Positions 53,089 through 62,351 are shown, numbered from the stretch's first letter. The stretch: DNA of 64,000 nt from an uncultured Actinomycetes bacterium (GCA_900314645.1 OMWB01000016.1:1-64000); one strand, 5' to 3'. Notes: generated by a model not told the origin, from the sequence alone. Translations and numbers: made by a program.

Positions 53089-54867
53089 ATGAATGAAAGT
53101 ATCAGGATGGATAAGAATAAAGGCCTGTTCAACGCATTTCTTGCGTACTATAAACCGCATGTTAAGCTGTTTGTTGCTGACACTATATGCGCCCTCGGTC
53201 TCGCGGCGGTTGACTTGGCCTTTCCTCAGATACTGCGTAGGCTCACCACGGGAGTCTTTACCCAGGGACCTGACGCCATCCACGCCGCGATGCCCTACAT
53301 TGCCGTAGGTCTAATTGGCATCTACGCGTTTCGGTACTTCTGCCGTTGGTTTGTCACTTCGTGGGGCCACATCATGGGCGTGCGCATGGAGACGCAGATG
53401 CGCCAAGACCTGTTTGACGCCTATGAGCGGTTCAGCTTCTCGTACTTTGACCATCACAACACGGGAGACCTGCTCAGCCGCGTGACCAACGACCTCTTTG
53501 ACATCGCGGAGTGCGCCCATCATGGGCCAGAGTGGATCATCATCTGCAGTATCGAGATCATCGGCAGCTTTGTGATCCTAGCGAGCATCAGCTGGCGGCT
53601 GTCTGCGGCGCTTGCGGTGGCCACGCTGGTGCTCTTCATCTACGGCCTGTGGGCAAATGGCCGTCTGACGGAGCTCTTCAGGGACAACCGCAGAAAGATT
53701 GCGCAGGTCAACGCCCAGCTTGAGGACTCGCTCGCCGGCGCGCGCGTGGTGAAGAGCTTTGCGAACGAAGAGGTAGAAAGCACCAAGTTTGCCCGCTCCA
53801 ACGAGGCCTATCAGGCGTCAAAGGTGCGCAACTACCTCGGCATGGGCCGTTTCAACGCGAGCGTCTCTGGCTTCACAGGCGTGCTCTACGCCATCATTGT
53901 GATCTATGGCGGGCTTCTGGTGGCAGATGGCCAGCTTCAGGCGATCGACCTCGCCACCTATGCGCTCTACATCTCTATGTTCTTGTCGCCCATCATGACG
54001 ATTCTTGACTTCACGGAGATGTTCCAGAAGGCAAAGGCAGGTTTCGAGCGCTTCTACGAGGTATTGCAGACGCCGCCCGACGTGGCAGACCGCCCCGACG
54101 CACAGGACATCCAGGTGGGGGAGGGCCACGTGCGCTTTGACAACGTGCACTTTGCCTACGAAGGGGAGGCTGAGGTCATCAACGGCCTTAACCTTGACGT
54201 GCCAGCGGGAAAGACCATCGCCCTTGTGGGACCTTCGGGTGGCGGTAAGTCAACTACCTGCGCTTTATTGCCGAGATTCTACGATGTGACAAGCGGATGC
54301 ATCACCATCGACGGACAAGACGTGCGCGATGTGACCCAGAAGTCGCTCCGTCGCGCGATTGGCGTGGTGCAGCAGGATGTGTATCTCTTCGACGGGACCG
54401 TGAGAGAGAACATCGCGTACGGAAAGCCCGGTGCCACGTTGGACGAGATTCGCGCCGCGGCGCGGGCAGCCAATATCGCGGAGTTCATCGAGACGCTGCC
54501 TGATGGCTATGACACGCAGGTAGGGGAGCGCGGCGCACGACTTTCTGGTGGTCAGAAGCAGCGCATCGCCATCGCGCGGGTGTTCCTGAAGAATCCGCCG
54601 CTGCTCATCTTGGACGAGGCGACGAGCGCACTCGACAACGAGAGCGAGCTTGCGGTACAGGAATCGCTGGGCAAGCTTGCGTCAGGCAGAACGACGCTGG
54701 TCATCGCACATAGGCTCTCGACGATCCGTGACGCTGACGAGATTGTGACGATGGAAGCTGGTCGTGCCGTTGAGCGGGGCACGCACGAGGAGCTGCTCGC
54801 CCGCGGTGGTACCTACGCCCGCTACTATCGCATGCAGTTCGAGGGGCACCGCGGACAAAGGGGGTAG
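53089..54867 (+). CDS. ABC exporter, fused membrane and ATPase domains
   Basis: Half-transporter of the type I exporter (MsbA/BmrA-like) kind; substrate unknown. A six-helix membrane domain (residues about 15-320; RVTNDLFDIAECAHHGPEW is the coupling-helix region) is followed by an ATPase with Walker A GPSGGGKSTT, signature LSGGQKQRIAIARV and Walker B LLILDEATSALD plus the H-loop AHRLST. 592 residues. The first 60 codons are AT-richer than the rest, and the start (53089, or ATG 53107) has only a distant AAGAGGT. Its stop codon lies in the loop of a family C hairpin that encodes the last residues. Confidence 0.88.
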   Translation: MNESIRMDKNKGLFNAFLAYYKPHVKLFVADTICALGLAAVDLAFPQILRRLTTGVFTQGPDAIHAAMPYIAVGLIGIYAFRYFCRWFVTSWGHIMGVRMETQMRQDLFDAYERFSFSYFDHHNTGDLLSRVTNDLFDIAECAHHGPEWIIICSIEIIGSFVILASISWRLSAALAVATLVLFIYGLWANGRLTELFRDNRRKIAQVNAQLEDSLAGARVVKSFANEEVESTKFARSNEAYQASKVRNYLGMGRFNASVSGFTGVLYAIIVIYGGLLVADGQLQAIDLATYALYISMFLSPIMTILDFTEMFQKAKAGFERFYEVLQTPPDVADRPDAQDIQVGEGHVRFDNVHFAYEGEAEVINGLNLDVPAGKTIALVGPSGGGKSTTCALLPRFYDVTSGCITIDGQDVRDVTQKSLRRAIGVVQQDVYLFDGTVRENIAYGKPGATLDEIRAAARAANIAEFIETLPDGYDTQVGERGARLSGGQKQRIAIARVFLKNPPLLILDEATSALDNESELAVQESLGKLASGRTTLVIAHRLSTIRDADEIVTMEAGRAVERGTHEELLARGGTYARYYRMQFEGHRGQRG

Positions 54868-54882
54868 CCCCCTTTGTCCGCG
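54850..54882. repeat. Hairpin element family C, copy 3 (contains ABC transporter stop codon)
   Basis: A perfect 15-bp stem (54850-54864 with 54868-54882) around TAG, which is the stop codon of the ABC exporter. It serves the convergent end with the B6 kinase gene. Confidence 0.92.
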
Positions 54883-54888
54883 AGTAGG

Positions 54889-55761
54889 CTAGGCGAGCAG
54901 TGAGGCGACCTTGCCGAGGCAGGGCTCGAAGCTCACGCCGCGCACCTCGTAGTCGGGCTGAGCCTGCGTGACGCGCATCGCGTCAACAACCAGCTGGCAT
55001 GCGAAATCGACGCTGTCATACAGGGACTTGCCCGCCATGATGGCGGAAAGCAGCGCCGAGGCATACAGGTCGCCGGTGCCATGGAGCATGTAGGGAAGCA
55101 GCTCGCCCGACACCTCGGCAAGCTCGGTGTCCGTGCCGGCCACGTAGTTGCGGATGAGGCCGTCGCCGCGCACCACGCCCTTGAGCACCACGGTCTTGGC
55201 GCCCTTGGACAGAAGGGTGTCAATCATCGTGCGTACATAGGCGTCGTCAACGTCTTGCCCTTGGTACTCGATGCCCGTGATGATCGAGGCCTCAGTGAGG
55301 TTGGGCGTCAGCACGTCGGCACCGTCGACGAGGTCAACCATGGCGTTGCAGAGCTCGTCGGTATAGGTGGCATACTTCACGCCACCATCGCCCATGACCG
55401 GGTCAACGATGCGCAGCGCGGCAGGGTGCTCGCGATACAGACGCTGGATGGCGCCGACCTGCTCAGGAGCGCCAAGGAAGCCGGAATAGACGGCATCAAG
55501 CTCAATGCCTTCCTCGACCCAGGCGTCAAGGTAATCGCTTAGCATATCGGTGGTGTCATGCATATACCACTTGGGAAAGCGCGTGTGGGCGCTAAAAAGC
55601 GAGGTAGGAACGGGGCAGACGTCGCAGCCAGCGGCAGACAGCACGGGGATGGCCACGCCCAACGAGCACTTTCCGTAGCCGCACAGGTCATGGACGGCGG
55701 CGATACGGGGGATATAGGCCCCATTTCGTTGGTAGAGATACAGATCTTTGGCGTTGTTCAT
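54889..55761 (-). CDS. Pyridoxal/pyridoxamine kinase (PdxK/PdxY type)
   Basis: Phosphorylates vitamin B6 vitamers in the salvage of pyridoxal phosphate. Family features: an early AAVHDLCGYGKCSL (the SxxGYG-type start), LSGFLGAPEQ-like substrate loop region, VDPVMGDGG and the catalytic-site HGTGDLYASAL. 290 residues, the normal size. The ATG at 55761 has an AAAGGAAA upstream. One of the few minus-strand genes on the right replichore. Confidence 0.85.
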   Translation of the reverse strand: MNNAKDLYLYQRNGAYIPRIAAVHDLCGYGKCSLGVAIPVLSAAGCDVCPVPTSLFSAHTRFPKWYMHDTTDMLSDYLDAWVEEGIELDAVYSGFLGAPEQVGAIQRLYREHPAALRIVDPVMGDGGVKYATYTDELCNAMVDLVDGADVLTPNLTEASIITGIEYQGQDVDDAYVRTMIDTLLSKGAKTVVLKGVVRGDGLIRNYVAGTDTELAEVSGELLPYMLHGTGDLYASALLSAIMAGKSLYDSVDFACQLVVDAMRVTQAQPDYEVRGVSFEPCLGKVASLLA

Positions 55762-55930
55762 GGTGGTTTCCTTTCACGCGGACTGATGGACCAACGCTTA
55801 GGTCAATAAGTCTATAACTCAACTGGGAGATAGCAAGCATCGTCATGAGAAGGCAACAAATACCTGCACATTTGTGGAGCAGCCGAGTGGATACGCCACA
55901 TTTGGGGCGGTACAATAGCAAAGTCTCTGT

Positions 55931-56980
55931 ATGTTGCACATGCTGGCGAAGGGCTGCTCAAGCGTGAGGAAGAGCGACAACATAACCCGTCTGGCACGCG
56001 TTATCCTTGCGGCGTTCCTTACGCTGGTGCTTTGCTCCTGTATCGAGCCCACGGCCGAGGCCACCACCACTGACACAGGGGCAACGGACGCCGCGGCAAC
56101 GGTGTCTGACGGTGCGGCAGCCATTGAGGGGCTGTTCGGAGGCCCCAGCAAGGGCAAGACGAGCGGTCCTAGCTACACCCCGCCCAAGGATGTGTGGCTC
56201 TCTACCGCAGCTATCAGCCAGGATGATGCCAGTGAGTGGGGAACCATCGACACCTCGACGCTTGGTTGGGGCTATGTGACGGTTGCCGTCGTGAATTCCG
56301 AGCGTATCAAGTTCCAGGTTCTCTGCGGCGACATGAGCTACAACTACGACGTGCCTGGTGATGGCACGCCCGTCACGTGCCCACTCAACATGGGAGATGG
56401 CTACTACACCTTCCGCGTGATGCAGAACACGAGCGGCAACAACTACGTCGAGCTCAACGCAGAGGTCGCAGACGTGACCATAGAGAACGAGTTCTATCCC
56501 TTCCTCATGCCCAACACCATCTGCAACTACGATGCCCAGAGCAAGTGCGTGAAGAAGGCACAGGAGCTGGTAAAAGACGCGAAGAACCAGGGTGACGCGC
56601 TGGCGGCAATCTGCAACTGGGTGATTGCCAACGTGACCTATGACAACGACAAGGCAGCGAAGGTGGTCAATGCCACTGGTTACATTCCCAACCCAGATGA
56701 GACTTTCTCGACAGGTAAGGGCATCTGCTTCGACTTTGCGTCGTTGGGTGCCGCCATGCTTCGGAGCCAACGTATTCCCGCGCGCGTTATGACGGGGTAT
56801 GTCTCGCCAGACGAGGTGTATCACTCATGGATTTGCGTGTACATCGACGGTACCTGGCAAAACGTGCAGTTTGACGTGAAGAGCAAGACATGGAGCCGCG
56901 TAGACCTGACGTTCGCGACGGGTGTCAACCCGGGGCTCGTTGGCGACGGCAAGGAATACACGGACCGCTACATCTACTGA
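55931..56980 (+). CDS. Transglutaminase-like lipoprotein
   Basis: Predicted extracellular protein anchored through C37 (LVLCSC, a slightly unusual lipobox). A Thr/Ala-rich linker leads to a transglutaminase-like fold in the C-terminal half with the Cys-His-Asp order KGICFDFASL, EVYHSWICVY and QFDVKSKTW. Such domains act as proteases, cross-linkers or amidases. 349 residues. A -10-like TACAAT lies at 55911-55916. It is 60 nt upstream of the pilus-type genes on the same strand and may belong to that unit. Confidence 0.8.
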   Translation: MLHMLAKGCSSVRKSDNITRLARVILAAFLTLVLCSCIEPTAEATTTDTGATDAAATVSDGAAAIEGLFGGPSKGKTSGPSYTPPKDVWLSTAAISQDDASEWGTIDTSTLGWGYVTVAVVNSERIKFQVLCGDMSYNYDVPGDGTPVTCPLNMGDGYYTFRVMQNTSGNNYVELNAEVADVTIENEFYPFLMPNTICNYDAQSKCVKKAQELVKDAKNQGDALAAICNWVIANVTYDNDKAAKVVNATGYIPNPDETFSTGKGICFDFASLGAAMLRSQRIPARVMTGYVSPDEVYHSWICVYIDGTWQNVQFDVKSKTWSRVDLTFATGVNPGLVGDGKEYTDRYIY

Positions 56981-57040
56981 GGCACCGGCCGACGTGCCGG
57001 GAAAGACGACAGACGCACAGCGTCAAAGGAGGCGAGGGAC

Positions 57041-58093
57041 ATGGCTGAGGGCTTGCTTGAGAGCAGCGCGCTCTCCGCGTTCTGTGGGAGCGTGTCTACC
57101 ATGCTGGGTGCCGGCATCCAGACCGACGAGGCCGTGCACATGCTGGCCGAGAATCGTTCTGACTCGCGCTTCAAGCAGGTATGCTCGCATGTGTATACGC
57201 AGCTCATCCGCGGTAACAGCCTTGCCGAGTCCATGGAGTCAAGCGGTGCCTTCCCGCGCTATGCCATCGACATGGTCACGGCAGGGGAGCGCTCGGGCCG
57301 TCTTGAGCCGGCGCTGCACAACCTCGACCACTACTACGACGAGGAGAATCGCCTCTTTGCGAAGCTGCGCACCTCGGTGAGCTACCCGGCGATGCTCCTG
57401 TGCATCATGGCGGTGATCCTGGCGTTTACCGTGGCCTTCATCCTGCCGGTCTTCATCAACGTGTATGAGAACATGACAGGGTCTCTGACCAGCGGTTCCT
57501 TTGGGTATGTGGGCCTCTCCATCACCATTGGCCGCATCGCTTTGGCCATTACGCTGATAGCTACGGTGCTGGTGCTGAGCGCAATGTTCATCTCGCGCAA
57601 CGAGGTGGGTCGGGAGAAGCTGATGGGCATCCTGGAGAAGCTGCCCTTCACGCGTAAGGCTATGTACCAGGTCGCTCTCTCGCGCTTCACGGCGACCATC
57701 GCCACGTACGTGTCCTCGGGCATCACGGCCGAGCGAGCGATGACTGAGGCCCTCAAGACCGTGACGCATACCGAGCTGCGTGACAAGCTGCAGACTGCCT
57801 ACAACGCGATGATCGACCCGCAGAATCCGCGCAGCTTGGTGCAGGCATTTACCGAGTCTGACATCTACGAGCCGGTGTATGCCCGCATGCTCGCCGTGGG
57901 AAACCGTGCCGGCAGCTTGGACAACGTGCTCGAGCACCTTTCCGACGTGTACTTTGACGATGCCATCACCCAGGTTGACCTACTCATTGCCAAGGTCGAG
58001 CCGGTGCTGGCAGGGTTCTTGACCATAACGGTAGGCGGCACGCTGGTTGCCGTCATGCTGCCCCTGGTGGGCATCATGCGCTCCATCGGGTAG
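57041..58093 (+). CDS. Type II secretion/type IV pilus inner-membrane platform protein (GspF/PilC family)
   Basis: Platform protein that couples the cytoplasmic ATPase to pilin assembly. Two T2SSF domains are visible: the first around LGAGIQTDEAVHMLAEN with MVTAGERSGRLEPAL, the second around VSSGITAERAMTEALKTV with MLAVGNRAGSLDNVL. There are three membrane helices, including a strong C-terminal one. 350 residues, slightly shorter than PilC. The ATG at 57041 follows GGAGG. First core gene of a seven-gene pilus-like run. Confidence 0.88.
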   Translation: MAEGLLESSALSAFCGSVSTMLGAGIQTDEAVHMLAENRSDSRFKQVCSHVYTQLIRGNSLAESMESSGAFPRYAIDMVTAGERSGRLEPALHNLDHYYDEENRLFAKLRTSVSYPAMLLCIMAVILAFTVAFILPVFINVYENMTGSLTSGSFGYVGLSITIGRIALAITLIATVLVLSAMFISRNEVGREKLMGILEKLPFTRKAMYQVALSRFTATIATYVSSGITAERAMTEALKTVTHTELRDKLQTAYNAMIDPQNPRSLVQAFTESDIYEPVYARMLAVGNRAGSLDNVLEHLSDVYFDDAITQVDLLIAKVEPVLAGFLTITVGGTLVAVMLPLVGIMRSIG

Positions 58094-58099
58094 GTGCCT

Positions 58100-58426
58100 A
58101 TGTATCACGAAATGACGATCGCGGAGCTCAAGCAGCGCAGACGACGGCGCATAGTGCTTGCCGTCGTGTTCGTGCTGCTCTGTGCGCTGTTTGCGGGCGT
58201 GCTGGATCGCATGCGCGAAGCCCAGCGCGAACAGGGAGCGGCCGCGCTTCGCTCCTCCATCCTCGCGGCAGCCACGCGCTGCTGCGCGGTCGAGGGCTCG
58301 TATCCGCAGAGCCTGGAGTACCTGGAGGACCATTACGGCCTCCGCGTGAATAGCCGTGACTATGTGGTGCACTACGAGGCCTTTGCGAGCAACGTGGTGC
58401 CTAACGTAGTGGTGGTGCCACGATGA
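58100..58426 (+). CDS. Pilin-like small membrane protein 1
   Basis: A 108-residue protein with a basic N terminus (AELKQRRRRRIV), one membrane helix and a short extracytoplasmic part with a Cys-Cys pair (ATRCCAVEGSYPQSLEYL). The AxxGxYPxSLxxL pattern resembles minor pseudopilins, but no prepilin peptidase site is obvious. It starts seven nt after the platform gene and overlaps the next gene by 4 nt. Confidence 0.7.
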   Translation: MYHEMTIAELKQRRRRRIVLAVVFVLLCALFAGVLDRMREAQREQGAAALRSSILAAATRCCAVEGSYPQSLEYLEDHYGLRVNSRDYVVHYEAFASNVVPNVVVVPR

Positions 58427-58947
58427 GCCGCGCAGACGGACAGCTGCCGCTCTCGGTCTTTGGTGCCCGAGCTGACGCCGCGGCGAGCGAGCGCAAGAAC
58501 CTTGACGGGTTCTTCTCGGTGGCACTCTTCATGGTGTTCATCGTGGTGGTGCTCGTCGCGCTGATGGTGGGCACGCGCATCTATAGCAGGCTCAACGCGC
58601 AGCAGAACGCTATCGACAGCTCGCGTCTGAGCATGAACCTGCTGGTAAACAACGTGCGCGCCAATGACGCGCTTGACGCGATTGAGGTTGGCCAAGGTCC
58701 TGAGGGCGACGCGCTCGTGCTGGTCGAGCGGCTGCGCAGCGGTACGTACGAGACGCGCATCTATCTTTACCAGGGACACGTGGTAGAGGAATACGCGGTG
58801 GCCGCGAAGCCCTATGCACCAGAGAAGGCGACGCCCATCGTGCCCTCGGAAGCCTTCTCGTTCTCCTTCGAGGACGGCCTGCTCACCATCACCACTGATG
58901 CGGGATCAGCTGAAGTGGCACTTCGGAGCGTGAGGGGAGGGGCATGA
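58423..58947 (+). CDS. Pilin-like protein 2 (DUF4860-like)
   Basis: A 174-residue protein with one N-terminal membrane helix preceded by NLDG-FFSVALFM, which could be a prepilin-type cleavage (Gly at -1, Phe at +1) although the usual Glu at +5 is absent. The outer domain is beta-rich (TYETRIYLYQGHVVEEY). It resembles DUF4860 proteins of Gram-positive pilus clusters. Start and stop overlap the neighbours by 4 nt. Confidence 0.7.
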   Translation: MSRADGQLPLSVFGARADAAASERKNLDGFFSVALFMVFIVVVLVALMVGTRIYSRLNAQQNAIDSSRLSMNLLVNNVRANDALDAIEVGQGPEGDALVLVERLRSGTYETRIYLYQGHVVEEYAVAAKPYAPEKATPIVPSEAFSFSFEDGLLTITTDAGSAEVALRSVRGGA

Positions 58948-59345
58948 GTATGGCTACGAACACGACTGACTTTGGCAGCAAGCGTGATGCCCATAGCGCA
59001 CACCAGAGTGCCTACCTCATCGAAGCGCTGCTTCTGCTAACGATTCTTGCGGCGGCCATCGCAATCTTCACGAGCCTCTTCGCCCTTGCCATGCGGCGTG
59101 GTAACGAGAGCGTCGAGCTTGACCGCGCCACGCATCTCGCCACCAACGTCGCGGAGCGATTTGTGGCTGATCCAGTTGGCGTGCTGGAGGAGTACGAGGA
59201 GGATGGGTATCGAATCACGTGTGACGTAATACCCGAAAGAACCGATTCAGGCGTCTTCTATCGTGCTGCGATCACCGTTTGGACCGATGCAAACGAGTCA
59301 CTCTACACCATAGAGACGGCTCGATACGTAAGCGAGGTGAGCTGA
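58944..59345 (+). CDS. Pilin-like protein 3
   Basis: A 133-residue protein whose helix start SAYLIEALLLLTILAAA closely resembles a type IV prepilin (LIEALxALxIL), with the conserved Glu but Ser or Ala in place of the Gly before the cleavage site. The short outer domain contains ATNVAERFVADP. Coupled by overlap to both neighbours. Confidence 0.72.
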   Translation: MSMATNTTDFGSKRDAHSAHQSAYLIEALLLLTILAAAIAIFTSLFALAMRRGNESVELDRATHLATNVAERFVADPVGVLEEYEEDGYRITCDVIPERTDSGVFYRAAITVWTDANESLYTIETARYVSEVS

Positions 59346-59854
59346 TGGACGATCTGCGCCCGGGCATCAGCATTGGCCCCATCTCGCTTTTCACGCTCGT
59401 CGCGTCGTTGGGCATGGCGGTGCTTGCCGTGCTCGCGATCTCGACCTCAAACGCCATGTATGCGCTCTCGCATCGCTCTGCGACCATGACCACAGAGATC
59501 TATCTTGCCGATGTCTGTGGCCAGCGGATGGTGGCAGAGCTTGACGAGGTTCTGGCAGACGCCCGCACGTCCGGTGGGGACGTCCGTCTGGCCGTCGAGT
59601 CAGCACTGCCCCAACTGGTCGCCGCCGCGCAGGCTGAGGCAGACCCCTTGGGACTTGCGGACGAGAGCGTAGAGGTACAGGCACGCATGGACGGCAGCGA
59701 TGTGGTGGCCAGCGTGGTTACGCCAGCATTCCGCCGTATCGACATGCGTGTGGCCGTGAATGACGACGGCACGTATCAAATCATGGAATGGAAGGCAACG
59801 TCAGAAGCAGACAGCACAGTGGCCGAAGAGACGCTGTGGTCGCCCGTAGGGTAA
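59345..59854 (+). CDS. Pilin-like protein 4
   Basis: A 169-residue protein with one N-terminal membrane helix (GPISLFTLVASLGMAVLAVL) and an outer alpha/beta domain with AQAEADPLGLADESVEVQ. The start overlaps the preceding stop by one base. A minor pilin role is inferred from size, topology and position. Confidence 0.68.
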   Translation: MDDLRPGISIGPISLFTLVASLGMAVLAVLAISTSNAMYALSHRSATMTTEIYLADVCGQRMVAELDEVLADARTSGGDVRLAVESALPQLVAAAQAEADPLGLADESVEVQARMDGSDVVASVVTPAFRRIDMRVAVNDDGTYQIMEWKATSEADSTVAEETLWSPVG

Positions 59855-59869
59855 GGAGCTGGAGTAACC

Positions 59870-60943
59870 ATGGAACTGAAGGAACTTCTGAAGCAGATGG
59901 TCGACGCCAAGGCGTCCGACGTGTTCGTGGTGGCAGGCCTGCCCCTGAGCTACAAGCAGGGCGGCGTCCAGGTGCGCACCGATTCAGCCCCGCTGAAGCC
60001 GAGCGACACTGATCAGTTCATCCGCGGCCTGTACGAGCTGGCGCATCGTGACTTCGACTTCTTCATGAGGAACGAGAACCACGATGACGACTTCTCGTTT
60101 GCCGTTGCGGGCATCGGTCGTTTCCGCGCCAACGTACTGCGTCAGCGCGGTTCGCTTGGTGCGGTCATCCGCATCATTCCCTTTGGTCTGCCTGACCCGG
60201 TCGAGAACCACATTCCTGAGGAGGTCATGCGCCTGGCTAACCTCAAGAACGGCCTTGTGCTGGTCACCGGCCCGGCAGGCTCGGGCAAGTCCACCACGCT
60301 TGCGTGCATCATTGACCGACTCAACCACAGCAGATCGGGTCACATCATCACGATGGAAGACCCCATCGAGTATGTGCATCGCCATGGTGACTGCATCGTG
60401 ACGCAGCGCGAGGTTCCCACCGACGTGGCAACCTACGCCGAGGCCCTGCGCTCCGCAATGCGCGAGAGCCCTGATGTCATCCTCTTGGGCGAGATGCGCG
60501 ACTACGAGACCATTGGCACCGCAGTCACGGCGGCCGAGATGGCACAGCTCATCTTCTCGACGCTTCATACTTCGAGCGCCGCTGGCACGGTTGACCGAAT
60601 CATTGACGCGTTCCCTGCGGCGCAGCAGCGTCAGATGCGCATCCAGCTGTCCATCGTGCTGCAGGCCGTAGTCTCACAGCAGTTGGTGCCCACCGTTGAC
60701 GGTGGCGTGGTTCCCGCGTTCGAGATCATGGTGACCAACACGGCCATCCGTAACCTGATCCGCGAGGAGAAGAGCTACCAGATCGACTCGGTCATCGCCG
60801 CTTCGGGCAAGCAGGGCATGCGCACCATGGACCAGAGCTTGTTCGATCTGGTTGCATCAGGAACCGTGTCAAAGGAGATGGCGCTGCAGCACAGCGTGCA
60901 TCAGGAGGCGCTCGAGCATCGCTTCAAGGCCGAGGGTCTGTAG
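59870..60943 (+). CDS. PilT-like retraction ATPase
   Basis: Hexameric secretion ATPase. Walker A GPAGSGKST (residues 134-142), the Asp box ITMEDPIEYVH, Walker B VILLGEMRDYET, the His box HTSSAAGTVDRII and the PilT-type AIRNLIREEK are present. 357 residues, normal for PilT. It is the only ATPase in the cluster; no PilB-type assembly ATPase, prepilin peptidase or secretin is present in this window. Confidence 0.88.
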   Translation: MELKELLKQMVDAKASDVFVVAGLPLSYKQGGVQVRTDSAPLKPSDTDQFIRGLYELAHRDFDFFMRNENHDDDFSFAVAGIGRFRANVLRQRGSLGAVIRIIPFGLPDPVENHIPEEVMRLANLKNGLVLVTGPAGSGKSTTLACIIDRLNHSRSGHIITMEDPIEYVHRHGDCIVTQREVPTDVATYAEALRSAMRESPDVILLGEMRDYETIGTAVTAAEMAQLIFSTLHTSSAAGTVDRIIDAFPAAQQRQMRIQLSIVLQAVVSQQLVPTVDGGVVPAFEIMVTNTAIRNLIREEKSYQIDSVIAASGKQGMRTMDQSLFDLVASGTVSKEMALQHSVHQEALEHRFKAEGL

Positions 60944-60990
60944 GCTCTTCGGTATGTGATACGTCACTGGTCTTTCGAAAGGAGACACAC

Positions 60991-61452
60991 ATGGATGAGC
61001 AACCGCTTGTGGGTATCATCATGGGTTCAAAGTCCGATCTTCCCGTCATGGAGTCATGCACTCAGCAGCTTTGGGCGCTTGGTGTGCCGTATGAGGTCGT
61101 CATCGCGTCAGCTCATCGCAACCCGGAAAAGGTGCACGAGTGGGCGAGCACCGCTGCAGACCGCGGGCTGAAGGTGATCATTGCGGCCGCTGGCAAGGCT
61201 GCGCATCTCGGCGGTGTGGTTGCGGCCTACACGCCGCTGCCCATCGTGGGCGTTCCCATGAAGACGAGTGACCTTGGCGGCATGGATTCGTTGCTCTCCA
61301 TGGTGCAGATGCCCTCAGGCGTGCCTGTGGCGTGCGTTGCCATCAACGGGGCAAAGAATGCGGCTATCTATGCGACGCAGATTCTCGGGGCCACCATGCC
61401 TGAGTATCGGCAGAAGATGGTTGACTTCAAAAAGGCGATGGCTGAGGGGTAG
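60991..61452 (+). CDS. purE: N5-carboxyaminoimidazole ribonucleotide mutase
   Basis: Rearranges N5-CAIR to CAIR in purine synthesis. MGSKSDLPVMESC, SAHRNPEKVHEW and AAAGKAAHLGGVVAAYTPLP are the classic class I PurE motifs. 153 residues. The ATG at 60991 follows AAAGGAG. The sortase gene starts 8 nt after its stop. Confidence 0.95.
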   Translation: MDEQPLVGIIMGSKSDLPVMESCTQQLWALGVPYEVVIASAHRNPEKVHEWASTAADRGLKVIIAAAGKAAHLGGVVAAYTPLPIVGVPMKTSDLGGMDSLLSMVQMPSGVPVACVAINGAKNAAIYATQILGATMPEYRQKMVDFKKAMAEG

Positions 61453-61460
61453 CGAGGATT

Positions 61461-62351
61461 ATGTCAGCCAGGCATTTGCGCGAAAGCGGCTCGTCCGTGT
61501 CTGAGGATCGAAAGGAACAATCGGTTCAACCGATTCAGACCATTGAACCGATGCAACCGGTGCAACCGCGTCAACCTAAGAGAAAGAGCGCGCTGAGGAT
61601 ATTCTCTAGCTTGCTTATTGCTGCTGGTGTCGTCATGCTCCTTGCTGCCGGCGGTATGTGGGGTTTCTCGCGGTATCGCTACTGGCGCCAAGACCAAATG
61701 AACAAGCAGCTTGCCACGCATGTAACGATCAACGAGGTGCCCAAGACGGAAGAAGTGCCCGAGAAGAAGGAAGCTCCCATCGACGTTGACTGGGAAGCCC
61801 TCAAGGCGGTCAATGACGACATCATTGGTTGGATCTACGTCCCGGGCACCGTGATCAACTATCCCGTCTATCAGGGAGAAAGTAACGATTCCTACCTGCG
61901 TACCAACGCACTGGGGGAGTACAGCGTTGGTGGACAGGTGTTCCTCGACTACGAGAACACCGCACCTGGCATGGTTGACCGTCAATCGATCATCTACGGT
62001 CACCATCTGTGGGACGGCACGATGTTCCAACCGCTTTCACTGCTCGACGATCAGGAGGTCTTCGACGCCACCGACACCATCTGGTACGTGACGGAGAAAG
62101 AGGCCTTCGAGCTGCAGCCGCTCTTCATGTACTATGCGGCGCCTGAGGACGAGAGCGTGCGCCAGTTCCAGTTTGCAACTGACGACCACTTCCATGCGTA
62201 CCTGTATCAGCAGTTCGGCAGGGCCGTGACCAAGCGTGCCGATGCCGAGCAGTTGGTGCTCAGTGCCAGGCGCGTACTCACGATGTCTACGTGCAACTAC
62301 TATGACGGCTACGGCCGCTCGATCCTGGTGGCCATTGAGAAGCAGCAATAG
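61461..62351 (+). CDS. Class B sortase
   Basis: Membrane-anchored transpeptidase that attaches sorting-signal proteins to the wall or polymerises pilins. A Gln/Pro-rich cytoplasmic N terminus (VQPIQTIEPMQPVQP) precedes one membrane helix (about residues 46-70) and the sortase domain with YGHHLWDGTMF (H181), LTMSTC (C278) and R286. 296 residues. It lies between purE and purM with no other surface gene adjacent. Its catalytic part is related to the fused sortase at 16882 (shared INYPVxQGExND-YLR and YGHHxxxGTMF). No obvious substrate with a sorting signal was seen in the window. Confidence 0.88.
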   Translation: MSARHLRESGSSVSEDRKEQSVQPIQTIEPMQPVQPRQPKRKSALRIFSSLLIAAGVVMLLAAGGMWGFSRYRYWRQDQMNKQLATHVTINEVPKTEEVPEKKEAPIDVDWEALKAVNDDIIGWIYVPGTVINYPVYQGESNDSYLRTNALGEYSVGGQVFLDYENTAPGMVDRQSIIYGHHLWDGTMFQPLSLLDDQEVFDATDTIWYVTEKEAFELQPLFMYYAAPEDESVRQFQFATDDHFHAYLYQQFGRAVTKRADAEQLVLSARRVLTMSTCNYYDGYGRSILVAIEKQQ

